Shown: positions 1-5,498 of the stretch, piece by piece
Layout: every line of letters starts with the position of its first letter
Position numbering within the stretch: position 1 is the first letter of the stretch
Assembly: GCA_017881985.1 (NCBI GenBank)
Contig: JADGQH010000219.1
Location: 1-5,498, forward strand
DNA from: Chloroflexota bacterium
Lineage (GTDB): Bacteria > Chloroflexota > Limnocylindria > Limnocylindrales > CSP1-4
Reading direction: 5' to 3'
Length of the DNA: 5,498 nucleotides
Program-made: the position numbers and the translations under genes
Notes under the pieces: generated by a model
What the model was told of the DNA's origin: nothing
The model's input: only the letters and a program-made list of their open reading frames with translations
Database searches by the model: none

Positions 1-1
1 C

Positions 2-274
2 GCGCTCCTGTCGGCGATCCCGGACCCGGACCCTCGGCACCGCAAGAAGCGGATCATCCTGAAGGGTGACATCCCGTCGCCGGCCAATCCGCCGTCGGGC
101 TGCCGCTTCCATACGCGGTGCTGGCTGCGCGAGCGACTGGGGAACCCCGAGCGCTGCGTGGCGGAGACGCCGGAGCTGCGCGACCTCGCACCCGGGCACG
201 CGGTCGCCTGCCATTTCGCGGAGGACGTCTCCGCCGAGAACATCGCCCTGGCGGCCCGGTCCTCGTCCATCTGA
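2..274 (+). CDS. dppF: Peptide ABC transporter ATP-binding protein, DppF/OppF type, C-terminal fragment (5' end outside window)
   Basis: The last 90 residues of an ATPase of the Opp/Dpp/Nik importer class are visible; the nucleotide-binding domain lies off the left edge. The fragment is the C-terminal oligo_HPY-type domain. It begins ALLSAIPDPDP, continues with a GDIPSPANPPSGC segment typical of DppF/OppF, and then a cysteine-rich tail. Counting from base 2, the cysteines are fragment residues 34, 40, 52 and 70, i.e. C-x5-C-x11-C-x17-C. In this family such cysteines are reported to hold a 4Fe-4S cluster (recalled knowledge). The frame closes with TGA at 272-274 after SSSI. The subunit would sit on the inner membrane face and hydrolyse ATP for uptake of peptides or related solutes. 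It ends 283 bases before the next gene, which starts a new binding-protein-first set, so it is most likely the last gene of an upstream operon. Class assignment is firm; the substrate is unknown. Confidence 0.9.
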   Translation, partial: ALLSAIPDPDPRHRKKRIILKGDIPSPANPPSGCRFHTRCWLRERLGNPERCVAETPELRDLAPGHAVACHFAEDVSAENIALAARSSSI

Positions 275-283
275 TCGGAGATC

Positions 284-297
284 CAGCCGCGCGGCTG
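284..297. repeat. GC-rich perfect palindrome downstream of the upstream ATPase gene
   Basis: CAGCCGCGCGGCTG is a perfect 14-base palindrome starting ten bases after the ATPase stop codon. As RNA it could form a 5-bp stem with a 4-base loop. No T-run follows, so it is at best a weak terminator. In this very GC-rich stretch it may also be chance. Confidence 0.3.
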
Positions 298-480
298 CGC
301 ATTCGCCGCGCGGTGAGCGGGCGGGGTGGCGCGAAGTTTCCCGGCGTCACCTTCGCCGACGCGGCACGGACGTTCGAACCCAAGCGGAACCTGGACAGCT
401 GGGTCGTCGCCTTATGACGGCACGCGGCGCATCTCGAGGCCATCAGGGCACAATGGGCTCATCGTGTCCCGAGGGGTGAG

Positions 481-486
481 TATCAT
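481..486 (+). promoter_or_regulatory. Candidate -10 element for the binding-protein operon
   Basis: TATCAT matches the bacterial -10 consensus at five of six positions and lies in the locally least GC-rich part of the gap, 72 bases before the start codon. No good -35 hexamer lies 16-18 bases upstream (the 17-base spacing gives CTCATC). An imperfect inverted repeat, CTCATC (458-463) with GGTGAG (475-480), one G-T pair and an 11-base loop, abuts the element and could be an operator. This is a weak call based on motif alone. Confidence 0.2.
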
Positions 487-542
487 GCTCGGGTCAATGG
501 ACCACCGACCGATGCCTGCGGACATCTCGGCGGGATCGACGT

Positions 543-548
543 AGGAGG
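543..548 (+). promoter_or_regulatory. Strong ribosome binding site of the binding-protein gene
   Basis: AGGAGG lies 9 bases before ATG 558 and is flanked to read TAGGAGGAG, a near-full complement of the 16S 3' end. It fixes the start of the lipoprotein gene. It is clearly stronger than anything before the later genes of the operon, in line with the high expression usually needed for a binding protein. Confidence 0.85.
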
Positions 549-557
549 AGACCAAAC

Positions 558-2315
558 ATGTTGCGTGCCCGAACAGGGTCACTGCTCGCCGCTGCTGCGA
601 TCGTGTTCGCGGCGTGCGGCGGCTCGGCGACGCCGTCGCCCAGCGCCGCGCCATCTCAGCAGGCCTCGCCAAGCGCGGCGGCCGCGTCCGCGGCGCCTTC
701 GCCCTCAGCGGCTGCCAGCGCCGCGGGCACCGGCGGTACGCTCGTCGTCGGGCTCGACGGCGACATGGTGTTCGCCGATCCCTCGCTCGTGAGCGACGGG
801 AACTCGCTGTACGTCGCCAACCAGGTGGTCGAGGGCCTCGTGGGCCTGACGCCTGGCACGATCGGCGACGTCATCCCCGTCCTTGCCGCCAGCCTGCCGA
901 AGATCAGCGCTGACGGGAAGACCTACACGTTCACGCTCCGGACCGGGATCAAGTTCCACGACGGATCCGACTTCAACGCGGCCGCCGTCAAGTTCAACTA
1001 CGACCGCTGGAAGGCATACGCGAAGGGCGACCTCCAGGACAACGCCTATTACTATGGCGCGGTCTTCGGCGGTTTCGGCGACGCCTCGAATCTCGCCTCG
1101 GTCGATGCGCCCGACGCGACGACGGTCGTCTTCAACTTCAAGACGCCGCAGAGCAACTTCCTCGTCAGCCAGACCCTCGCGGTGTTCGGGATCCAGAGCC
1201 CGACCGCCCTCCAGAAGGACAAGGCCGACACAACGCCTCTCAAGGACAACAAGTACGCCCAGGGTCAGGGCGAGAGCATGGTCGGCACCGGGCCGTTCAT
1301 GTTCAAGGATTGGGTGACCGGCGACCATGTGACGGTTGTCAAGAACCCCAACTACTGGGACACGGCGCACGCCGCACAGCTGGATCAGATCACGTTCCAA
1401 GCCAACCTCAAGGACTCCACGGCCAAGCTCCAGGCCCTCCAGGCGGGCGGCATCGACCTGGCGGAGACCATCTCTCCCGCCGACGTCGCCACCGCCAAGA
1501 GCAGCGGCCTCCAGATCGTCGACCGCGGTCAGTCATGCAACACGGGCTACCTGGGCATGAACCAGAGCCTGCAGAGCGCGTCCGGCGGCGCGGCCACGCC
1601 GACCATCTACGCCAACAAGGACGTCCGGTTCGCGGTCGCCGAGGCCCTCAACAAGCAGGGATACATCGACGCCTTCTATGCCGGTGCGGCCAAGGCCCCC
1701 CAGAGCTGGCTGCCGGCCGGCACGACCGGCTACAAGGCCGAGAACATGCCCGCCTTTGACGTCAATGCCGCGAAGGCGTCGCTCGCCAAGGCCGGCCTGT
1801 CCGCCGACAAGCTCAAGATCGACCTCTACTACCCATCCAACGTGGTCCGTCCGTACATGCCCGACCCGAAGAGCCTTGCGCAGGCGATCGCCGGCGACCT
1901 GCAGGCTATCGGCTTCACCGTCGCCCTCAAGACCGAGGACTGGCACGGCGGCTACGTCAGCCATGCCACGGGCGGCAACTTCCCGTTGTTCCTGTTCGGC
2001 TGGACCTGCGACTGGGCCGGCGCTGACAACTTCCTCTACACGGCCTGGTTCGGCTGGCAGAATGGCAAGCCCAACCTCCAGTTCGGCTGGAACAATCCCC
2101 AGGTCAACACACTGATGACCCAGGCGCTGCAGGCGACGTCTCCCGACGCGGCCAACGCGCTCTGGGCCCAGGTCCAGGACCTCGCGGTCCAGGACATGCC
2201 AACCGTGCCGATCGTGAACTCCACACCACCGGGCGCGTACGTCTCCAAGGTCCACGGCTTCGTGGGCGCCGGTAACCAGACCGAGCTCTTCAACTCCGTC
2301 TCGATCCAGCCCTAG
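558..2315 (+). CDS. Peptide-type ABC transporter substrate-binding lipoprotein (SBP_bac_5 family)
   Basis: This 585-residue extracytoplasmic solute receptor would deliver peptides or a related solute to the permease encoded next. The N-terminus is a lipoprotein signal: basic MLRAR, a hydrophobic stretch at about 8-19, and a lipobox FAAC with the lipidated Cys at residue 20. A Ser/Ala/Pro-rich flexible tether follows (about 22-57). The family domain runs from about 60 to the end, with KFHDG (132-136) then NYDRW (147-151), GTGPF (243-247) and a KNPNYWD segment. The GWTCDW segment places Asp485 where OppA and DppA carry the Asp that binds a peptide N-terminus (Asp419 and Asp408, from memory), which favours a peptide or other amine ligand. 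The mature domain has only two further cysteines, 327 and 484. ATG 558 is supported by a strong SD and by the signal peptide. The gene is first in its operon and is followed by two hairpins. Family certain; exact ligand unknown. Confidence 0.95.
   Translation: MLRARTGSLLAAAAIVFAACGGSATPSPSAAPSQQASPSAAAASAAPSPSAAASAAGTGGTLVVGLDGDMVFADPSLVSDGNSLYVANQVVEGLVGLTPGTIGDVIPVLAASLPKISADGKTYTFTLRTGIKFHDGSDFNAAAVKFNYDRWKAYAKGDLQDNAYYYGAVFGGFGDASNLASVDAPDATTVVFNFKTPQSNFLVSQTLAVFGIQSPTALQKDKADTTPLKDNKYAQGQGESMVGTGPFMFKDWVTGDHVTVVKNPNYWDTAHAAQLDQITFQANLKDSTAKLQALQAGGIDLAETISPADVATAKSSGLQIVDRGQSCNTGYLGMNQSLQSASGGAATPTIYANKDVRFAVAEALNKQGYIDAFYAGAAKAPQSWLPAGTTGYKAENMPAFDVNAAKASLAKAGLSADKLKIDLYYPSNVVRPYMPDPKSLAQAIAGDLQAIGFTVALKTEDWHGGYVSHATGGNFPLFLFGWTCDWAGADNFLYTAWFGWQNGKPNLQFGWNNPQVNTLMTQALQATSPDAANALWAQVQDLAVQDMPTVPIVNSTPPGAYVSKVHGFVGAGNQTELFNSVSIQP
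618..731 (+). repeat. Low-complexity Ser/Ala/Pro linker-coding tract
   Basis: Within the lipoprotein gene, residues about 21-58 are almost only Ser, Ala, Pro, Gly, Thr and Gln, with repeated PSPSAA-like units. It is the tether between the lipid anchor and the folded domain, common in lipoproteins of GC-rich bacteria. Such tracts often vary in length between strains. Confidence 0.75.
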
Positions 2316-2319
2316 AGCC

Positions 2320-2338
2320 GGCGGGCGACTCGCCCGTC
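2320..2338 (+). repeat. Inverted repeat 1 after the binding-protein gene
   Basis: CGGGCGA (2322-2328) and TCGCCCG (2330-2336) are perfect complements around one base. Pairing can extend outward by one G-U and one G-C pair (to 2320 and 2338). The RNA hairpin would have an 8-bp stem and a 3-base ACT loop, starting 4 bases after the stop codon. No T-run follows. It probably protects the 3' end of the binding-protein message or slows polymerase or ribosomes; full termination is unlikely. Confidence 0.6.
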
Positions 2339-2353
2339 CTCACGCATCGAGCG

Positions 2354-2388
2354 CGAGCCCCCCGAGGTCCCGGACCTCGGGGGGCTCG
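2354..2388 (+). terminator. Inverted repeat 2: long perfect hairpin, likely partial terminator or mRNA stabiliser
   Basis: CGAGCCCCCCGAGGTCC (2354-2370) and GGACCTCGGGGGGCTCG (2372-2388) are perfect 17-base complements around a single C at 2371. As RNA this gives a 16-bp, extremely GC-rich stem with a 3-base loop. The downstream bases TCGAAGAGGG contain no T-run, so it does not look like a full intrinsic terminator. It sits between the binding-protein gene and dppB, 24 bases before the dppB start. By analogy with other importer operons, I infer that it stabilises the upstream message and reduces expression of the membrane genes. Confidence 0.65.
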
Positions 2389-2411
2389 TCGAAGAGGGAT
2401 GCCGTCGTCTC

Positions 2412-3416
2412 GTGCTCAGGTTCATCGTCCGGCGAGTGATCGGGGCCATCCCGGTCCTCTTCGGGCTCTCCATCATCCTGTTCCTGTTCCTGCGGCTGCT
2501 TCCGGGCGATCCCGCGGAGGCCATCCTGGGACAGCACGCCACGCCGGAGTTGACTGCCCAGATCCGGACCACGCTCGGGCTTGACCAGCCGCTCTACGTC
2601 CAGTACGTCAACTACCTCGTGCGGCTCCTGCATGGCGACTTCGGGTCGAGCTTCGTCGATGGAAAGTCGGTCGCCGACACGTTCCTCGTCCGTTTTCCGG
2701 GCACGATCGAGCTGACGATCGGGGCCCTGATCTTCGCCGTCGGCCTCGGCATCCCGCTGGGCCGCCTGGCGGCGCGCCACCCCAACGGCTGGGTGGACGG
2801 CATCGTCACCGTGGTGTCGCTCTTCGGGATCTCGATCCCGATCTTCGTCCTCGGCTACACGCTCGTGTTCGTGTTCGGGGTGCAGCTCCACTGGCTGCCT
2901 GCACTCGGGCAGAGCGACCCGCGCCTCGGGATCCCGCAAGTCACGCACTTCGCGGTCATCGACGCGCTGCTCACGGGGCGCCCGAACGCGATCATCGACT
3001 CGTTTTCGCACCTGGTCCTACCGTCGATCGCCCTAGGATCCATCCCGCTGGCGATCGTGACCCGGATCACGCGAGCCTCCGTGATCGACGTCGCCAACGA
3101 GGACTACGTCCGGACCGCGCGCGCCAAGGGTCTCGCCGAGCGCCGCGTCGACGACCGGCACATCATGCGCAACGCCTGGCTGCCCGTCGCGACGGTGATC
3201 GGCCTCCAAGTGGGCGGCCTGCTCGCGGGCGCCGTCCTCACCGAGACGGTCTTCTCATGGAACGGGGTCGGCTCCTGGGTGGTGAGCGCGATCCAGAACC
3301 ACGACTACATCGTGGTCCAGTCTCTCATCCTCATCTTTGCCACGATCTTCCTGTTCGTGAACCTGATCGTGGACATCAGCTACGCGTTCCTGAACCCCCG
3401 GATCCGGTACAGCTGA
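2412..3416 (+). CDS. dppB: Peptide ABC transporter permease, DppB/OppB type
   Basis: This 334-residue inner-membrane subunit forms half of the translocation channel. The N-terminus VLRFIVRRV, then a first membrane segment (about 9-27) and RLLPGDP (28-34), is classical for DppB/OppB. Further hydrophobic segments are at about 98-120, 127-155, 197-220, 256-280 and 300-325. The cytoplasmic EAA loop that docks on the ATPase is EDYVRTARAKGL (230-241), ending near NAWLP (254-258). Length is normal for the family. The start is GTG 2412, chosen because it gives the family's usual N-terminus and no in-frame alternative lies close upstream. The only SD-like sequence, AGAGGG at 2393-2398, is 13 bases away, which is long, so initiation may be weak. 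ATG 2399 is in another frame. The stop is one base before the dppC start. Confidence 0.95.
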   Translation: MLRFIVRRVIGAIPVLFGLSIILFLFLRLLPGDPAEAILGQHATPELTAQIRTTLGLDQPLYVQYVNYLVRLLHGDFGSSFVDGKSVADTFLVRFPGTIELTIGALIFAVGLGIPLGRLAARHPNGWVDGIVTVVSLFGISIPIFVLGYTLVFVFGVQLHWLPALGQSDPRLGIPQVTHFAVIDALLTGRPNAIIDSFSHLVLPSIALGSIPLAIVTRITRASVIDVANEDYVRTARAKGLAERRVDDRHIMRNAWLPVATVIGLQVGGLLAGAVLTETVFSWNGVGSWVVSAIQNHDYIVVQSLILIFATIFLFVNLIVDISYAFLNPRIRYS

Positions 3417-3417
3417 C

Positions 3418-4308
3418 GTGAGCCAACCGATCGCAATCGTCACGCGGCCCACGGCGCGCGCGAGCCGCGGGCTGTGGCGGGACGCATTCCGTCGGCTCAT
3501 GCGCAACGGGCCGGCGCTGGTCGGCGCCGTGTGCATCGCGATCTTCGTCGCGGCCGCGGTCCTCGCGTCGGTCATCGCTCCCTACGATCCAACGCTCGGC
3601 GTCCTCGCCGACGGCAAGCAGGGTCCCAGCCTGGCCCACCTCATGGGCACGGACCTGCTGGGCCGCGACGAGTTCTCGCGCGTGCTCTACGGCGCCCGAA
3701 TCAGCCTGACCGTGGGCGTTGTCGCCGTCTTCTTCGGGCTCGCCTTCGGGTCCGTCGTCGGTGCGGTTGCCGGCGGGGCGGGAGGAAAGGTCGATGCGGT
3801 GCTCATGCGCGTGACCGATGTGCTCCTGGCCATCCCTGGCATCCTGCTCGCGATCGGGATCGTCGCCTGGCTCGGTCACGGACAGCTGCAGATCATGCTG
3901 GCGGTCGGCATCTCGTATGCGCCGATCTTCGCCAGGCTGCTGCGCGGCACCCTCCTCGCCCTGCGCGAGGCGGACTTCGCGACCGCGGCCCGTGCGGAGG
4001 GAGCGACGCCGGCACGCATCCTGTTGCGTCACCTGATGCCGAACGCGCTCACCCCGCTCATCGTCCAGGCGACCCTGGCCCTGGCCACGGCGATCATCGA
4101 CGTTGCCGGGCTCGGGTTCCTGGGGCTGGGACCGGGCGATCCGCGCGTCGCGGAATGGGGCGAGATGCTGACCGACTCGGCGCGTTTCCTTCAGTCCGCT
4201 CCCTACCTGATCTTCTTCCCCGGCGCAGCGATCGTGCTCAGCGCAATCGGTTTCAACCTGCTCGGCGATGGGCTACGCGAGGCCATCGACCCGCGCCTGA
4301 AGCGATAG
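3418..4308 (+). CDS. dppC: Peptide ABC transporter permease, DppC/OppC type
   Basis: This 296-residue inner-membrane subunit is the partner of the DppB-type permease. A cytoplasmic N-terminus with basic residues (RRLMRN, 25-30) leads into membrane segment 1 (about 33-54), which ends at the IAPYDP sequence usual for DppC. GTDLLGRD (77-84) is the family hallmark. More hydrophobic segments lie at about 93-117, 135-154, 160-177, 211-238 and 261-280. The EAA loop is EADFATAARAEG (184-195) followed by RHLMPN (204-209), and GLGFLGLG plus a following EWGEML are also typical. The start is GTG 3418, one base after the dppB stop. I see no clear SD, so translation probably depends on ribosomes finishing dppB. 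Length and motifs are normal. Confidence 0.95.
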   Translation: MSQPIAIVTRPTARASRGLWRDAFRRLMRNGPALVGAVCIAIFVAAAVLASVIAPYDPTLGVLADGKQGPSLAHLMGTDLLGRDEFSRVLYGARISLTVGVVAVFFGLAFGSVVGAVAGGAGGKVDAVLMRVTDVLLAIPGILLAIGIVAWLGHGQLQIMLAVGISYAPIFARLLRGTLLALREADFATAARAEGATPARILLRHLMPNALTPLIVQATLALATAIIDVAGLGFLGLGPGDPRVAEWGEMLTDSARFLQSAPYLIFFPGAAIVLSAIGFNLLGDGLREAIDPRLKR

Positions 4309-4314
4309 GCGACG

Positions 4315-5448
4315 ATGCTGCTCTCTGTTCGCGACCTGATCGTCCGCTTCCGAACGCACGATGGCACCGTGTATGCGGTGAACGGCGTCTCGTTCGACCT
4401 CGAGGAAGGTGAGACCCTCGGCCTTGTCGGTGAGTCCGGCTGTGGCAAGAGCGTGACCAACCTCGCCGTGATGCGGCTGCTCCCGCAGCCGGCAGGGCAC
4501 ATCGAAAACGGCCAGGTCCTGTTCAACACCGAGGACCTGACCAAGCTCCCGGAAGCCTCGATGAGGGAGCTCCGGGGACGTGATATCGCGATGATCTTCC
4601 AGGACCCAATGACGAGCCTGAACCCGGTCCTCACGATCGAGGAGCAGATGGTTGAGACCATCCAGGCGCACCGGCGGGTCAGCAGCGTGGACGCACGGGC
4701 CCGAGCGATAGAGCTCCTCGGGATGGTTGGCATTGCGGAGCCCGCCGGCCGGCTGCGGAACTACCCGCACCAGTTCAGCGGCGGGATGCGGCAGCGGGTC
4801 ATGATCGCGATGGCGCTGGCCCTGGAACCGCAGCTCCTGATCGCGGACGAGCCGACCACAGCGCTCGACGTCACGATCCAGGCGCAGGTGCTCGAGCTGC
4901 TCCAGCGCCTCACGAAGGAGCGAGGGACCGCCGTCATCCTCATCACCCATGACCTCGGCGTGGTGGCGGGCATGACCGGCCGGATCAACGTCATGTACGC
5001 GGGGTTCATCGTCGAGGCGGCGACGACGCCCGAGCTGTTCGCCAAGCCCCGGCACCCGTACACCGTCGGGCTGCTCCACTCGATCCCGCGCGTTGATGCC
5101 GGCCCCGAGGAGGCGCTGATCCCGATCGAGGGCGTGCCGCCGGATCTCCGGGTCTCCCCCGTGGGCTGCCCGTTCGCGCCTCGCTGCGCGTGGCGGTTGG
5201 CTCGCTGCTGGACCGAGAACCCCTCGCTCGGCCCGCTTGAGCCGGGCACGACCGTGCGGACCTCCGGACCCGAGGCGACCCATCGCGTGGCGTGCTGGAA
5301 CCCGCCGACGGCGGACGAAGCGGCGGCGGGCGCGCCGCAACGACCCGGCTTCGCGCCAGCGGAGCCCCCCGAGGCCGCAGGACGCGCGGCTGCGGGACCG
5401 GGCGCGAATCGGCTCGCCGCCTCGCCGGAATCGGGGCGCGACCGATGA
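4315..5448 (+). CDS. dppD: Peptide ABC transporter ATP-binding protein, DppD/OppD type
   Basis: This 377-residue cytoplasmic ATPase couples ATP hydrolysis to uptake. All nucleotide-binding motifs are intact: Walker A GESGCGKS (39-46), Q-loop Gln96 in FQDPMTSLNP, signature FSGGMRQR (154-161), Walker B LLIADE (174-179) with catalytic Glu179, D-loop ALD (183-185) and switch His212. The C-terminal oligo_HPY region starts at HPYTVGLL (247-254). It carries cysteines 285, 291, 298 and 327 (C-x5-C-x6-C-x28-C), the likely ligands of a 4Fe-4S cluster as reported for related ATPases (from memory). After about residue 330 there is a tail of some 47 residues rich in Ala, Pro and Gly that looks disordered and makes the protein longer than usual. 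ATG 4315 lies 6 bases after the dppC stop with only a weak TAGG-like SD. The stop overlaps the next start (ATGA). Confidence 0.96.
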   Translation: MLLSVRDLIVRFRTHDGTVYAVNGVSFDLEEGETLGLVGESGCGKSVTNLAVMRLLPQPAGHIENGQVLFNTEDLTKLPEASMRELRGRDIAMIFQDPMTSLNPVLTIEEQMVETIQAHRRVSSVDARARAIELLGMVGIAEPAGRLRNYPHQFSGGMRQRVMIAMALALEPQLLIADEPTTALDVTIQAQVLELLQRLTKERGTAVILITHDLGVVAGMTGRINVMYAGFIVEAATTPELFAKPRHPYTVGLLHSIPRVDAGPEEALIPIEGVPPDLRVSPVGCPFAPRCAWRLARCWTENPSLGPLEPGTTVRTSGPEATHRVACWNPPTADEAAAGAPQRPGFAPAEPPEAAGRAAAGPGANRLAASPESGRDR

Positions 5449-5498
5449 GCCCGACGGACGCGGTGAGCCCGGTCGCGAGCCCGGCCGACGCGGAGGCG
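5445..5498 (+). CDS. Start of next gene, probably the second peptide-transporter ATPase (DppF type), cut by window end
   Basis: ATG 5445 overlaps the dppD stop by four bases (ATGA), a standard coupled arrangement, and the frame stays open to the window end (18 codons). The visible residues, MSPTDAVSPVASPADAEA, are Ser/Pro/Ala-rich and reach no ATPase motif, so identity rests on position only: importers of this class normally need a DppF partner directly after DppD. A weak SD-like GGGGCG lies at 5433-5438. An alternative start further downstream, outside the window, would also fit if this extension is not translated. Confidence 0.6.
   Translation, partial: MSPTDAVSPVASPADAEA

Larger units (their letters stand above)
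275..557. other. Intergenic region between two transporter gene sets
   Basis: No convincing gene fills these 283 bases. The left part is very GC-rich and contains a 14-base perfect palindrome (284-297) and two copies of GCCGCGCGG (286-294 and 305-313) 19 bases apart. A reading frame in phase with GTG 313 stays open to TGA 415-417 with strongly G/C-ending codons. It would encode 34 residues ending NLDSWVVAL, but it has no SD site and I do not recognise it. From about 418 to 540 the sequence is less GC-rich and is the likely place for the promoter and 5' leader of the binding-protein gene. I see no riboswitch-like fold. Confidence 0.5.

Noticed and set aside
118..417. ATG 118 as the start of a 99-residue gene
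   Set aside because: The first half overlaps the well-supported ATPase C-terminus out of frame and is Arg/Gly/Ala-rich; only the part after 275 might be coding.
1533..2255. Long - strand frame (240 codons) opposite the binding-protein gene
   Set aside because: No motif and antisense-type composition; the + strand protein is a complete SBP_bac_5 member.
2399..2584. ATG 2399 as an alternative start for dppB
   Set aside because: It is in a different frame and gives a 61-residue Pro/Arg-rich product; the SD-like GAGGG directly abuts it with no spacing. GTG 2412 gives the family's N-terminus.
2340..3011. Long - strand frame (223 codons) opposite dppB
   Set aside because: The product is highly charged low-complexity sequence rich in Arg, Glu and Asp, the usual antisense shadow of hydrophobic GC-rich genes.
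3376..4032. Long - strand frame (218 codons) opposite dppC
   Set aside because: Same shadow effect; dppC on the + strand has clear family motifs.
3474..4412. + strand frame of 312 codons overlapping dppC and dppD
   Set aside because: The Arg/Pro/Gly-rich product reads across a gene boundary in the wrong phase; it is an out-of-frame shadow of dppC.
4273..5340. Long reading frame on the - strand (355 codons) opposite dppD
   Set aside because: It mirrors the G/C-rich third positions of dppD, which has every ABC ATPase motif. The antisense product is rich in Arg, His and Asp and has no recognisable domain.
5362..5374. 13-base match GAGCCCCCCGAGG shared with the left arm of the long hairpin at 2355-2367
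   Set aside because: It lies in the low-complexity tail of dppD without a second arm, so chance in GC-rich sequence is the simplest explanation.

Overview
This window is high in GC with strong G/C preference at third codon positions. It comes from a bacterium and carries most of a classical peptide-type ABC importer operon on the + strand. The lipoprotein signal followed by a Ser/Ala/Pro-rich tether, together with GTG starts, suggests a GC-rich lineage such as Chloroflexota (Limnocylindria/Ellin6529-like) or Actinobacteria. That placement rests on style and recall only; there is no rRNA or marker gene here.

Layout, left to right. Bases 2-274 are the 3' end of an OppF/DppF-type ATPase belonging to an upstream peptide transporter gene set. 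Bases 275-557 are a 283-base gap holding a GC-rich palindrome, an open stretch that could be a small or decayed reading frame, a weak promoter candidate and a strong Shine-Dalgarno (SD) site. Bases 558-2315 encode a substrate-binding lipoprotein of the SBP_bac_5 family. Bases 2316-2411 contain two perfect inverted repeats in tandem. Bases 2412-3416 and 3418-4308 encode the two permease subunits (DppB and DppC types). Bases 4315-5448 encode the first ATPase (DppD type). A second ATPase gene (expected DppF type) starts at 5445 in an ATGA overlap and runs off the window.

How it works together. The lipoprotein would capture a peptide or a similar amine-bearing ligand outside the membrane. DppB and DppC would form the channel, and DppD with the cut-off second ATPase would power uptake. 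The four genes from dppB onward are packed with gaps of 1 and 6 bases and a 4-base overlap, so they are probably translationally coupled. The lipoprotein gene alone has a strong SD and is separated from dppB by the double hairpin. This suggests that one transcript yields more binding protein than membrane subunits.

I see no mobile element, CRISPR array, tRNA, rRNA or defence gene. The window is an ordinary transporter operon. The points worth a second look are the tandem hairpins, the adjacency of two peptide transporter gene sets, the cysteine pair in the binding protein, the different cysteine spacings in the two ATPase C-termini, and the unexplained open stretch at 275-417.
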